Positions 11,701-26,700 of a stretch of DNA of 64,000 nt are shown piece by piece. The first letter of the stretch is position 1; each line of letters opens with the position of its first letter. Under the pieces are notes generated by a model, which was given only the letters and a program-made list of their open reading frames with translations, was not told the origin of the DNA and did no database searches. Where the stretch lies: positions 30,257,937 to 30,321,936 of the forward strand of contig NC_071334.1 in NCBI RefSeq assembly GCF_027744825.2. The letters run 5' to 3'. Source of the DNA: Synchiropus splendidus. Its lineage: Eukaryota; Chordata; Actinopteri; Syngnathiformes; Callionymidae. The position numbers were made by a program, and so were the translations under genes.

Positions 11701-14700
11701 CGTAGCGACAGTTGTTGAAGCTCAAACATGCAAATTCCTCTGACGGCTGACGTTAAATCCTCTTTCCCTTTAGCTCTTTCACTCATCTCGACACAGTTGT
11801 TTGTGTTTGAGAGCAACTCTGGAGCAAAAACAGTGAACATCTTGCTTAGACTTACTGCCCGAGTTTTTTTCATACATTTAGCGCCCTCTTTAATATCTGC
11901 TCAGTAAAGACTGAACAAGTCAGCAATATTGTGGTCATTGATGTGACTCACATATTGAAGTAAATTAGATCTCCTATTTTAATTTTCCCACTCAGCGTGG
12001 TATCATCTCATAACTGTTTGCAAAGTTTCATGCGTCTGGAGATGCGTAATTGTGCTATGCTTATGCAGTCAAGACTGACTGTGTAAACTAAGACGACTTA
12101 GTATGTATATGAACTGTGCAGTGCCATGTCATCACAGCAAGAATGTTGCAGTTGGAAATCAACTAACGTCAACGCTTGAGTGTGAAGCAAAGTTGTGTAT
12201 GTTCTTCCCAGTGCTTGCATGAACTTCTTCGCGACTGTAAATGTTCTCGGACTGGTGGTCTTCCCCCCCAAAATATCTGAAAAGGCCTTTTTAGCAACGT
12301 GACTACTTTGTGTCGAAACATTAAACCGACTGTGCCAATTATGTTTCTGCAGGTCTCTCTGCAATGCTACATCCAATAAAAACGGGGCAGCCAAGTGGTG
12401 TCAGTATGGAAATTGCTGCAATCGGCAACTTGGCCCCAAGTCCACAGAGTGAGGCAGTGGCAGATGAGCTGCAGGAACTCTCTCTCAAACCTGATCCGAT
12501 GCCTCTGCAGGAGCGAAAGAATGGTAAGACAGCATGCGTTTTGTTGTTTGGTAGCCATCTCATTAGTCGTACATTTTCATCGTACCCAACCTCATGTGTG
12601 TTTTTGAGATGTCATTGGTTATGAACAGGAAATGAAACATACTACACACAGTTCAGCTGTGGTAGCTTGCAAAAGTTCAGCCCTGAACTTCTACTTTGTT
12701 CTCGCTTGGTAGACTTATGTTCTGCTTCTGCTCACAATCGATTTGCTTAGATCCATGTGATGTCATTATTTTGGCCTCATACTTGACATAATTGTGGTCG
12801 CCTTCCAACTTTTTTTCCATTCTGAGTTAAAAGTGCATGCGGTGCATGTTACATAAGTTACAATTTGTTCAAGAAGAAGTCAGATGTGTCTGTACATCGT
12901 GTTCAGCAGGAAACTTTCCTCACTGCCCAAGTCATGCTGAAGAATTAGTGGCTATGGTGAACTCCCATTTGTGTGTGTGGACACATGAGGGTAGTGTGAT
13001 CACAGCAAAGATCGCAGGGAAGAAGTTGCTTTGCTAATTGGCTTGCTTCTCTGTGCTGACCTCCTGGTGCACTGCATTACAGTAGTGGCTGACGGTTCTG
13101 CATGTGGATCCACTGGGTGGATTTAGTTAAATATCCTATTAGTGTTGGTGTAAGTCACTCCAGAAAGCTGTTTTTCAATGCTAACATGCTGTCAGTCCCT
13201 TATAATTATGATCATTTGGTGATTTAATATTCTCAAAGTAGAAAGTTTCTGTGCTTCTATCTGAAATAGTAGTTCATGAAATGTGTAGACGAAATGTGGC
13301 TTAAAGTTCATTGCTTCTAGGCATCTGCAGGTAGTTTAGTAATCTTAAATGTATCTTGTTTTTCTTGCTGTAGTGCCTTTAAAGGTGTCAATGTCTTGCA
13401 TAACAGTTTTTTTTTTCACGTAGAGCAGCCCAGCAGGCTCAATGTGAATACACAAATGAACTCTCTTGGTGCCGTGTTCGAATTAAGCTTCCAGTTGTTT
13501 TCCAGAAGTCTCATAATGTTAAGAAGGGATCTTCTGATACGACTTATTACTTGACCATTTACAAGTACGAGTATAGACATTTGAGTGATACAGAGTTCAG
13601 ATACAAGTAATTACTAATTAATAATACCATGACAACCATTATGATTACTTCCTACTCGTATAGGCATTCAATCCTTCCCTTGTTGATCCCAGGGGTTATG
13701 TTCCGGGACCACACGCGTGGAAGTTGCGGCACCATAATGTAACCCCGGGTTAGCACTGCCTGTCTGTAGGATCCTCGGAGCCACGTGGAGCTCTTTTAAA
13801 AAAAAACAACCGTCACCGTTTTGGAGTCGAACGGAGTGTGGCATGACAGCATGCGACCATCCTAATTTTCTTGTGAGTTGACAGCCGTGTAAAAACCTGT
13901 AATTCACTGAATCCGCGTAATATTGTGAAGAAATCAGGTCTGAGTAAGTACAATGAAATGGGCCAGTATTGGTGTTGGTGCCAATGCTGGTATGGGGACA
14001 TCCCTAATATGAATTAACTTTTTATCCACTTGGTACTTTATTTATTGTTGTTGGAATACATTATTATTGTATGATTCCTACTTTTTGATGTGTAGACACA
14101 CACATACACACACATGTTTGTATTGCTATCTGTCTGTCGGGACATTGTGAGGTTTCTCATGACCATAATGCTTTCCCCAGCCTCTCACCCTTAACCCTCC
14201 AAAACACATGATTGACCTTAACTAGGACTTTGAACCAAACTAAACTTATTTGGAAGTCTTCATCCTCAAATTGAGGTTTGGACCTGTGGGGACCCGTAAA
14301 AGTTCTGCAACACATTTTGGCAATGCAGCCACATGGAAGTTGTTTAATAGATTTGATCGCATGAGGCATGTTTTCCCTTTTTTTTTTTCACCGACTGTCC
14401 TGAACGTAGCATGTTGCTGCAGTGCTTCCTAGGCATTTCCTGAATATGTCAGTTAAATGGGCAAGTTAATACAATGAATTTTCTCATTAGATGACACTCT
14501 AATATGCATTATTTACTTTTCCTTTGATCCTTGGCTTTTTTTGTCAGTTCTCAATGCAACAGTGAACAGAAAGATTTCAGCCTCCAGCAGCCAGAGCAAG
14601 TCACAAGACTGTTTTCCTCCCAGTGAGGCACAAAAGATACACACTTTTCATTGCCTGAAGGCACCACTCCCAAATACAACCCACCTTTCTTGTGAGGTCG

Positions 14701-17700
14701 CTCTGAGAGCTGGCATGTTGCTGCAGGCACTTATGCGCTAAATCTAACCAGCAGTGCTTTGTTTGGGTGCACTTCAATGTATTCTGCACACTGTGGAATG
14801 CCCACTTTCAGCGTCTTATCACACTATCTACCGCGCATTTGGTTATGCAATCCTTTAATTGCGCAAGGCTTCTTCCTGTGTAATGGACCGGCACAGGAAG
14901 ATTGATTGTCCGACTGAAAACAAGTGTGTGTATATATAGAGGTGACATGTTTTCCAGGATGAGGATTGGAGACAGATGTTAGGGTCACCCCTGTGTTCAA
15001 GTGCATTCTGATCCAGGGCATGTATCACTGACACACTGGGGCTTAAAACAATTTACATTTCCTGTTTTTCCCGCTTCTTACAACCAGAGCTGCCCATTGT
15101 ATTGTGATTATATCCTTTCAGAAATCAGAAGCAGTCGAGCTAGTTTCTGTGTGGGAGTGCAGGCATCAACATTAGTAGGAAAGCAAGAAAGAGGGGAAGG
15201 TCATGTCTGTAATGGCAGTATTGCATAACTTTTCGGCGAGGGAACAGAAGGAATGGGAGAGAAAATGAAAAGGAAAGTGAATAGCATGCAAGTTGAGGCG
15301 CCTGGAATCAACTTTTTTTTGTTTTGCTTTGTTCTGGAGAAGCTGGAGAAAACTTGAGCATTTTAGACACTTACCAGTGAGTTCATAGTGACAACTTTGT
15401 TGTTATCCAGAGAGCTAAGTGGGACAAACACAGCGACCTGCACACGCCCTCTGAGCTGAGGCGTGCACACACATGCAGACGGGCTGTCTTGAGAAAGGGA
15501 ATGTGAGGTGCAGATACAGTCTTGGGAGTAGCGTCACAGCGAGGAAGAGGTGTCTTCTATCTGCCGTTACTGGACTTCTTTCATTCTCTTGACTGGGACA
15601 GGTCAGAGTATGAGTCGCTAATCTCACCAGAAGGGCAAACATATCAGCATGGTCCAGAGGGATATGACTATTCCGTCAGGTAATGACAATATCTGCATTC
15701 CCCGTGGTATCAATTTATCTAATGAAAAACTGTATGAAGCGTTTGCTTAGTTCAGGTGTGGTTGAGGTGCCTCATGTGTCAGTAAATGTTAGTTGTGTTG
15801 ACACTGCAGTCATGAGTTCTATTTGTAGTTTAAAAAGTGACTTGTTATCTTTAGTGCATAAACAAGATTTGATGGAAATATATTTTATACTACAAATATT
15901 CATATTTCATAAGCATCTGAAATAGTAACAGACCATGTTGCTGTGGCTTTCACTTTTTCATTCATTTAGACAGTGGGGGAATAACTGCCTGCATTGATAC
16001 TACAATATGAGTTGTTTTTTTCATCTGTGTTCATAAGTTTTAAAGTATATTTGAGTGTGCATTTCTGATTCAGTCTAATTTTTGTCCCTTTCATGTGTGT
16101 ATTACACAGTCATGCAATTCTATTTCTATAAGTCATCGACTACACAGTGTAGAGTCTGTGGTTACTTTTTCTTACCAAGCTAATGTTACTCGATAAGTTC
16201 AATGGCCATCCAATCAATTTCCAACCTTTTTCACTGTAATACGTGTGCTTTCTGCTTTCACACTGCACTGCACCATCAAAACAGCCCAGACAGGCGTCAC
16301 ATTATTCTTTTTATGTGCACCTAACAAAGGCATTAACTGTGATTCAGAAAGGCGGCACAGTAGTGTGAGTTGTTGTGGTCATACTCCCCAATGGATATCA
16401 CAACTAGACAGGGCAGAGTGGCCACAGATAATGACCAGGGACTATTAACCATCTGGGTGAGCAGCAGGGCCGGCAGAAATTCCTGCAGTATTTACTTTCT
16501 GATGGAATGTGTTATCTATTCGGGACTTTTAAATAAAGACTTGGTTCCGATCAGTCACAGAGCAAACATTTTCTCCGCTGCCCTTGTGTTTCCATCACTT
16601 TATAATTCACTGTATAGTCTGAGACGTGAAATGAACTTGAAACGTGTGTGTACTCGCTCTTGAAGGCATTTGTTTCTATCCTGGCACTGCAGTGACTCAA
16701 GGATGGTGGAATTATGTAACAGACTGGGTGGGTGCCAACAGCAGAGGCCTGCGCTGCACTCTGTTAGCCTGACAGTAGGAGGAGAGAGGGGAGGATGACT
16801 TGGATAAACTGATAAATGTCAGGAAAGAGGACTTAGCCTAGATTGAAATTGAGAACTTGAAAGGGAAGTGTGATGTAAAGCCTGGAGAAATTGACTGTTG
16901 CACTGGAATGAATGCATCTTTGTTTTTTTTTATGGATTTCTATCCCTGACAGTAGGAAAAAAAAACTTGCAATTTTGCCGAATCATGTACATGTATTTGG
17001 CATCAAATAGGATAGCAGTTTGCTTGAAGTTATCATGTATTTTATATCTCAGAATTGCTAAAAGTTGAAGCTGTAAAAGTAAGCAAGGGCTGATTAAATA
17101 TCTCTGGTAGTAGTGTTTCTGTTCAAGTCCAGTTCAATTACTTGAGACTTGCAAATGCCACAGTTATGTACAAAAACATTGATCAACTGATGTTTTTTGC
17201 TTCTTGCACGAATGCACGGTTTGAGCCATCAACACTAACACTTAACATTTCACATCTGTCACTTTTTATGTCTCGGACATGCACCAACAGACATCGGTCT
17301 TCTCTTCTCATTTTCACATTATGTCCTTTCTGTATTTGCGCAAGCACATATTCATGATTACCATCACAGTGCATTCTTGTTAGATAATGACAAGTGAGAG
17401 CCAAGCATGGTCTCGCTCAGATTTTTAGCCTGGAGCCTAAGAAAACACAGATATTGGTCGATCTGCTCGTTGAAACAAGAACATTACACACACCCACCCA
17501 CAGCTACAAGCCCACTCTTGCTGCAGAGAAGTCTTTAAACATACCCACAGAGACAATGAATGTCTAAACAAAAAACAATTGGTTGTCTGAGGTTTTTCCA
17601 CTTTTAATTATTATTACTACATGCTTTATCTTTCAAACCTTTCATAGAGTGGAAGTAATGTAAAAGGAACACAACTTAAATTTGTAGCTTTGCCGGCAAT

Positions 17701-20700
17701 TTCCCCTATTTATTAATCAGTGCATATTCACTGACCATAAATACAATGTGTGTAATGGTTGTGTGAGAGTAACAAAGCAGTTTTTATAAGCAGCAGTATG
17801 AGAGAAAAGGTCGCTGCATTTTGCAATCTATCGACAACATTGAAGAAAACATCTGACTTTAATGTAATTGTGTGATGTATTTCATTTGGATGGTCTCTTT
17901 CATTTAACGTTTTTTCATGCCCATGCAACTCGGTCAGTGAAACAAACATATTTATCATAACATCTAGTCTTGAATGTCCTGTCAGCTACGTAAAAGCAAG
18001 TAAGGTCCTTCACATGTAAAAGGTTAGGTTAGCTCAATTAACAATGTTCTTTCCTAATTTAAGCCACTCCTGTACTCTCGGACATGAGGTACATATCCTG
18101 CTGCTGATTTGTACCTCGGTCTTGTCTTTCTGAATAATGGAACAGCCATTATCCTGTGACTCATGTGCCAACTTGACGTTAGCTAATGAACAATCCAGAG
18201 GTCAGTGTGAGTGAACAGGCTCTTGTTGTGGTTTGAGTCACACATCCTCTACATTGTTCTGAGTATTGATCATAAAAAAACGTGTTAAAGGATAGAGAAT
18301 AACGAGAAAAATAATTTCAGAAATGTAATATGTTCAGTGCTTGAGTTAAGCAAATACCGTGGCACTTCATTGATAAGTGTAGACTTCGAAGGATTTGAGG
18401 AAGTTCAGAGGAGGTTTGACTCCCCCTCTGTCAAGCCTGCCGCTGGTTCAGCTGCTTGTCACTCAGTACTGTTTCTGTTAGGCCTCAAATACACTATTGA
18501 TGGATTTTATTATTCATCTTTCTAATGTGTGATTGTGAAGCAGTCGTAAATTTGCTGTATGCAAGCAAAACGTGCAAATGTATGCTACTCTATGTTGTAG
18601 TGATGTTTATTCTCAGGAGCTGTGTAAAGCTAAACAGAAACTCCATAAGTTGCACACTGTCTATGGGAATGTGTACAGGGTCAACAAGCTGTTATCGTTA
18701 TTTAAACTTAAAAACTGTCATTCATATTAGTAGATCGTCCTCTGTTAGAAACTGAAGCATTTCATTAGAGGTAGTATAAATCACATGCTAATAGAATCAG
18801 CCAGGCCGTGTCATGGAAAGCTTGTTATTGGCCTCCTTTTCTTGCTGAGACTGTTGTTTCGGAGCAGACAAGAAAAGGCTGTCATGCTTGAGGAAAGAAA
18901 ACCATGTTTCCTCTGTAAATGGGGCAGGAGGTTAGGGGGTTCAGGACGCTTAAAATCATTTTCAGATGGTAGGTTATGTAACAGTCTGTGTTGATTCACT
19001 CACAAGGATTCACTCTTTCCAGATCACTGCCGCCCTGTTTGTCCTTCTCTTGCTGACTTATGTTCTTGTTCTGTAAATCTGTCGACTTCCCGCCCGATGA
19101 AACTTGGATTGTGCTTCCACAATGGACAATTGTTTCAAACACAGGCCAGATGGGTGAAGCACTGATTGACTTTTAGTAGTAACAAATGCAGTTACAGTTT
19201 GTCATTCAACAACGTACAAGCCCTTTTTTCATCGACAGAATGTGACTAAATCAAGGTAGAATCCCTCTTTCTCTATAGTCAGCTTATGTGAGAACTGTAG
19301 GTTTTTTGCATCACCTTCACAAACAAGAGAGCTGCAGTTTATTCAACCTCTACTTTGGGGAAGGAACCATAGCATTGAGACATTAAAATATAAACAACAT
19401 GCTCTAAAAAAATATTTACATTAAAGCTAGATAAATGTAAATTTAAATTTTCTTAAATATATTGATGCAAAACAGCCTTACTTACTATTGTTGGATGTTT
19501 TTTATGAATGCATTTCACATCCACCTTTTAATACCATAATTACTGTGTGTGACAATTATTAATCCATATATTTCATGCATGTATATATTGACTCTGGCAC
19601 CATATGGTGATCATATGTGGAATGGTGATAAACGGATTAATAAATGTGCATTTAACAAAAGCATATTCAGATAAATTGTTGAATAAGTGGAACTGTTTTT
19701 AATAAGTGCATTACTCAATAGTTAGTGAAAGGCTCATTGCTTTCACAGCCACCACAAAACCTATATTGTTTAAATCAATGTCCACAGCCAAAAATGAGCA
19801 ACTCTTGAAATATTTTAGTTTGTTAAATCTGATTGCAAGAGACAAATACACATCTGAATGTGATTGATTGTGATCTATTTTTTCACGTCCATACGTACTT
19901 ATATGAAGGGATTTGAATGACTAAATGTTGAGTTCACACTCAATAGATGAGTTGCACACAAGGTCATGCATTAAACTATCTTTGTGTTCATTAATATTGA
20001 CACTATTAATCCAGGTATTGGTGGTATAGTTGAGATTACGTAATCACAACAAGGACAGTATTTGTACGTGTCAATGGATAATCACTAACTGTAGGAAATG
20101 ATGCAACTGTTCTGGAACTGAACATAGAAACATGAGCCGAGAACTGCGTTGTAATCGACTGTAATTTCCTTTAATTACAGCCAATTACTCCTGCGCTCCT
20201 TCTCAGTTTCAAACGGTTGTTGTTTGAATGAAGTAAGCAGACCTCCAAGTCGAAATTACACAGTCATGGTGTGCCTCGTCTCAAAATGATGTGTCCCTTT
20301 CTGTTTTACTTCAAATGGCAGTACCTTTTTTCTTTTTCTTTTGTCTTTACACATCACCAAGTTATTACTGGTTATGTTTTGATGTCTTGTTATTCTTGCC
20401 CAAGTTCATGCGCACACTTTTGTTATTGGTTATTTTAACACGTGGGTTGCATGTAGCAAGTGCATAGTATTCATGTAATATCATGTTTACATATAGGTCC
20501 CACGCCCTTTCACTAATACAGTAATTAAACATACATGGATATTGTCAGTCCTTTAGTTCATGAGATCATAGAAGGATTTCCTACAGGCTGAGTTTCTTGG
20601 CCAAATCTTATTAGATCAACTGTTAAAACAAATCTGCAGCTTAATGTCTGGACTGTGTTGCAACCAAACACTGTTAAATTCCACAGTCAAGCAAGGTGAG

Positions 20701-23700
20701 GGGTGAGGGGTGTTTCAGGAAATAAAATGAAAGAACACCTTCTGTTTTCCCTGCTGGAATGTTAATGACTCGCCTGAGTCTGACTGGGAGTAATGGGATG
20801 ATTCTGATTCACTTGTTGAAATTTTCCTTATTGCTTTTAGACAATAGGCTCTGAATAAGACATGCTATACGTGCAACTCAATTTTAATACAGCGCCTCAA
20901 CTTCACTTTCTAATGACCAATTCACTGGTGGTTGGTTCGCAGCTGCAACCTTCAGAAGTTAGTTCGCAGTAGTGGACCATCACCAGTGGGTATGTTGTAT
21001 TCTCAGTCTGTGAAAGTAGGTGCAAGTTGATGTACTGCAAATGAAATTAAATATAAGGCTTTGGCCTAAACCAGCTACATAAACTCAACAGTCAAAAATA
21101 TATTGGCCTATACACGCACTTTTTACGTACCAGATGCATCTGAATGAATCGTTGTCTACGTTGACTGCTTGGTGGTTGGATGAAAACAAATAGTCTTTGT
21201 AAACAAGAAACAAATGTTTTCCGAGTGACTTGTCATTTTGGTGTTGTTACCAGAGTCACACTTTTCAGTGCTCCTCTACTTTAGTTCGTAGCTTGTTTGA
21301 ATGTGGGCTGGTGTGATAGAAAGCACAGAGGTTCTGAGAAACTAAAACGACACCCAGAACTAGAACTCTGTTGGTGTGAAAAGCCTCATTGTCACCTGTC
21401 AATGCTGACGTTTGACCACCCCCCGTCTGAAGCTCTAACATGTTGATCATTGTCATTTCAGTATAGTGTCTGTGTTGTCTTGCTACATATTATCAGTTAG
21501 TTCATGCTCACAAATGTGGCAGTCATACTGATGCAAGATGCTGAGGGAAATGGAGAGGGAACTGTATTCTTTCCTGGTCTGTGTGTTCAATCAATTTTTG
21601 TTGTGAAACAAAAATTGAAAAAAAAGCTTTTGTTTTTCATTGTTCATTTTCAAAACAGATTGCGTCGAAAAAATGGCAGGTCATTTTTCATTCAGTAGAT
21701 AAGGGGACAAAATTAAATGAGTGCTTTGACTCCAGACTGGCGTGAACCATACTGTAAACAGAAACTAGGGAGGAGAAACATGGAGAGTTACATGTTGTGC
21801 AGCAAACCCATTACAGTGTGCCTTTCCTGTGGAGTGCAGTTGGAGCAGTAGCTAGTTATTCCAGTACAAATTAGTCTGCAGCACATAAAATATTCATTTT
21901 AAATCTACTTCCTGATTTTTTAAAAATATTTTTGTTATTCTGTTTACCATGAAAAATTTACTGCATGAAAAATAACTTTTTTTTCATGATTTTTTTTTGT
22001 TTTTGTAATTTTTTTCTTTTAAAATGAAAATTGAATGAACAAATGATACGCTGCCCTTTCCTGTATTCTGTTTCTGTTTGTGGTTTTATTAATTTATTGT
22101 TATAAGTTGTTTTGTCTCTGTATTTAAAGTAAAGCTTTAAAATGCATGGCCAAAAGCGTGCAGTCCAGGACAAAAACAATTTCTCCCACTCTAAGAATTA
22201 TGTAGCTTGCTTTTTTTAGCTACTATATTTTTTTAATAAAATAGTTTTGGTTCTTTTTCATTTGGGTTTTTTTTTTTATACAAACCACCAACATTTAATT
22301 CCTTTAAAAGCACACCAGTAATGCACTTGCTTTGAGTGCTTTGTGCTTGTCATGGTGACCTATGGGAAGTGGTGGGGGAGTTAAGGACCTTGATGCAGTC
22401 CATAGACGGGGTCTTGGCACTGACTTGATTTTGGGGGGGGGGGGGAGTATGGAGGAAAGAGGCTGTTAATAATGTCCAAGGCCAAAAACTGTTCTACTGT
22501 TGTCAAACCAACATGTCTCCCAAAAGGCCAACATCATCACCCACAAAACACATTGGCTTTTTTATGCTTTAGTGTGTTAGACCAAACTATGGGTGTGTCT
22601 GCTATGAATAACAAAGGGATGGTTTGTCTACACACGAGGCGATTTTGATGTCTTCAGTGTGAATAAAAGTGATTAATCTTCTTTTATTTAAGTCATCAAA
22701 ATTACATTGTCTTTGAACCTGCGGTATACTTATAATGAAATTATTTTGTATATAATCGACTGCTTAGTTGCATACTTTGACTTGACTAAGTATATAGTTT
22801 ATTATCAGGTTGTATCTCTATTGCAGAGTGGTACAAAGCGTTACTCAAATCACAGTAAAATACTTGATTCTATCCCCCAAAATCATCACTCTTATCCAAT
22901 GTAGACTTAAAAGTAGCTCACACAGAATGAAAAAGAGCTCTGTTGATCTTTTTAATTGTTGATTTAGCGATGTTTGTGTCCTGGTTAGTTTTTAAATATT
23001 GACTGGGATTTTCTGAATCAAGGCTAAGCGGTCCTTGAGTTGTTTCTTGAATATCTTTAATGTTTAATGTTTCAAGTTGGGTAGAAGTCATTAATTTGTT
23101 ATTTCCACCATTAAGAAGTGTGAGTCGATGGCTACATGTTGCCGACACCCTATGATCACACTGTTCTCCAAACAGGTGATGGTGAGGACACAACTACTCA
23201 CTGAAATTATGATCATATAAAAGCCCTCTATAAAGATAAGCAAAACGGTCGTCAATTTTTGCTCGTACGTTAAGCTGTAAACTCCACCTCAGGATATTGT
23301 TCACATGGGAAAATGAAATATGAAAGCTATTTAAGCCGCACTGTGACCGACTAGCCAACGTAAAGGCAAAGGTGGTGCATCAGCTTGTTGCTATGATCGG
23401 ACAAATGCATTGGCATGTTTTGCCCGATGAGTGGGTTTGTGGTGCGAACATGTGTGTTGCTGAGATTAGCTCAGCTACCCAGCAACATCCTAATCCAACT
23501 ATGCGTCATCATGTTTCCTACCCAGACTATGAATCATGGAGTTTTAATGGCACTTGCAGGTCAGTTGTGGTCGACATTTTCAGTCATATACTTGATCTAG
23601 GTGTGTTTTATGTCACACGAAGCCAGAGGAGGATTTAATATTTAGTCTGTCCAGGAATATCATCGGCATGTTTAAGGAAATTCATGTGAAATCATTGTTC

Positions 23701-26700
23701 TGTTGTCCATTTTACAACTTCATTTTGAACCCGGCCAACCAAAAAAGGTTTATCTGCCTCTGTATATTTTGTCCAGATGATTCTACTATTGTTCTATCAA
23801 CTTGGAAAAGTGTTGAATGTGTGATATTTAAGTGATAAAGATATGCAGTATGATAGCTGACTTAATCACAATGAAATAAGAGTGTATGGTACCTAAATGC
23901 CTTTGGAGAAAATGAGGCTGAAGGTTGACATGTGTGTACATGAAAGTCCTGATGTGTGTGTGTGAATGTGTGTGTGCCTCAGAGTAACCTTACCCTGCCA
24001 GTGCACAGGTGATACCATGCTGAATATAGCACCCTTATAGCCAGCTGGCCATGCTATTTAAAACAGAGAGAAAGGGGTGGGGGACTGCGACGAGGGACGC
24101 CATTTACCATCAGCATTCAGTAGGAGCCTCAGACACACTGGTGGTGGGACCAGACTGCAAAATAGCCCCAGTCAAGCACGAGGATCAGGAAGCATTGGCT
24201 TTAAATCCCTGTATCATTCCTTCACCCTCATCCCCGTGTGTTCACCGTTTTCCCTCAAGGACGGAAAATCATAAGAGGGATTGAGTACCAATCAATCACT
24301 CTGAATGTCATCCGTTGTATCAGATTTGTCTAAGCACGTTTAGCTTTGTGGACTCAAATGAGGTAATTGTACTCCATATAGGTGTATAATTAAAACCAGG
24401 ACTGGACTACGGAGTGGATATCTGAAGAGTTGTGTGTCATTTTGATATTAATTTCAGATGCTAAGCTTGAAAGAATGTTGACGCTTCTGTTGTCAGTTAC
24501 CCAGCGCTTAGTCCTGCTCCGGGTTGTGGGGGCCAATCCCAGCGTCATGGGTGAGAGGCAGGAATACACCCTGGACAGGTCACCAGTCCATCACAGATGC
24601 ATCTGATTTGTCTGCATCATGACATGACTAAGTGGCGGCCATAGTAAATTCAGTACTTTTACAGCAGTTTATCTACTCCACCCTTACTCATCTTTTCAGC
24701 AGCAATGATGCAAAAATACAATCTCCATCAGGTGTGAATATTCCTCTTCTGAATCTCAGTCAGTTTATTCTGCTGCCCTGCTCTCTGTTATGCTCCGAAC
24801 ACAAAACTACAGCTACTCTTGTCTCCTGTCTACTTAATGCTCAAGTAGAATTTTTTACAATTTAAAAATATGAACAAATATGACTTTAAACATAGTTCCA
24901 ACCTATACACTTTAGATTTAGAATTTAGAAATATTTAGCATAAATATAATCGGACCACCTGGAGGTGTTATGCAAGTTAAAGTGATTAAAAAGCAAAGCC
25001 CTTTCATTGGGAAAATGGTGCCCTTTCATGAAGTCACTGAAATACCAGTTTAAATATGGAGTAATGGGTAATATAGAAAAGTGTTGAATTGAAGCTCAGA
25101 AGGATGAGCGATTGACAAACCTGTAGACATAGTCTTGATGGACAGTGTTTGTATGTGTCAGCCATCCTGTAACGATGAATGAATGGCAACAGCTGAGCAG
25201 GAGAACTTTATCAGCAGTGCTCTCTGCGCGTGTGCGTGATGCAGGAGGAGCTGCAACCAGAACGGTCTCACTGGACACACTGAGAGCTGCACTCACTGCT
25301 GTCCTCTCTTCCTCTACCACAAGCCTCTCTTCAGCTTCTCTTCCCGGTTCTGTTTTTGTTCTCGACTTGCCCTGTGGATTTCTGTCTTCCGTCCTTTACA
25401 CGTCTTTTTGGGAACTGCACCAGTCGTGACTGGCTTACATTCCCTGCAAATGGAAAGGAGATGAGGAAACAAAGATAATTGCTGATACTGACACAAGGGA
25501 AAGGCGGTGGTGTTCGAGGGAGTCTTCCGTTTCTTGTTGGCGTTCATCTATTTTTAAGTGGACGCTAAACCACTTGAATTGGAGTTTGGTTAGTTAGTGC
25601 TCTTCCCTTGGGAAGAGTGGACAGCTATTTAAAGGGACAGCTGGCACGATTTGACACGTCAAGGACTCAAGCCATCCTAATGTTGGAACTTGGATGGCTA
25701 ACTGCGTTCAAATGAAAAGATTCCTATTTATCATTTAAAGTGATCCTCTGAATGATTATGCTGGACACCAATCACTGCCTGTCTTTTGAGCCCTCCCCCT
25801 TGGTCTGTTCTCCAATGGAAGATGATATGGATAAGTCAGGGCTGAAGATGGATCATGACAGACATGTCTATCACAGCCTGAAAGAAGGTGGGCGATCCGG
25901 AGCTACACACAGTCAGTACACAATAACATGATCAGAGTTGTGTTCAAATCATTCGCTGTTTAGAACAGGATGCTGATGCTGTGGCTTTGCTTAGGTTTAC
26001 CCATTGCTTTAAGTTTACCCTAGTGTAGGCAGCATTAACTGTAAGACAAGTGCATTTATTTTCAACTGCCATGGCTTGTATACAGTGTAAATAAAAACCT
26101 AGAAACCTATTTTTATCTTGATAACGCTTTATAACAAAATTATCTTTGTCATTCATCTAGCAGTTTTTGTAGCCATTAAAGTTAAATCTAATGTATTCGT
26201 ATACTAAGAGTTCAATATCCTTGCGAGTTGAGGGATAACAGCAAAGCAGATATTGACAATAACCACAAACTCATGGTTAAATGAATGTTATTTTCCCCTA
26301 AAAGCAAGTGTAATGAAACTTCTTCCAGGGATAATCCAAAAAACCATTGCTTTGTTCGTACATTGAATTTTTGCTGTTTGCCCCAATTCAGGCGTAGAAT
26401 ATACTTTTTCGAATTTAACTTTCCTTGAAACGGCTCTAACTTATGATCCAATGTGTCATTCATGTGTACGTGGTAGTGTTCACATTATGGCAAGTGCCAT
26501 CTGCTTTATCGTCAGGAAGTTGGTCTAAAATTATTGCTTTCCACCTGTGTGACTGCTTATTATGTATTCTGCTAATAACATTCCGAAACCTGTCTGTTTA
26601 CTCTTGATAGTGATGTCACTTGGAGTGTTGTTACCAGGAGCCGGCTTTCTATGTTCAGTAGTGCTGCAGTAACTGTCATAACATTGAATTGGCAATGCAG

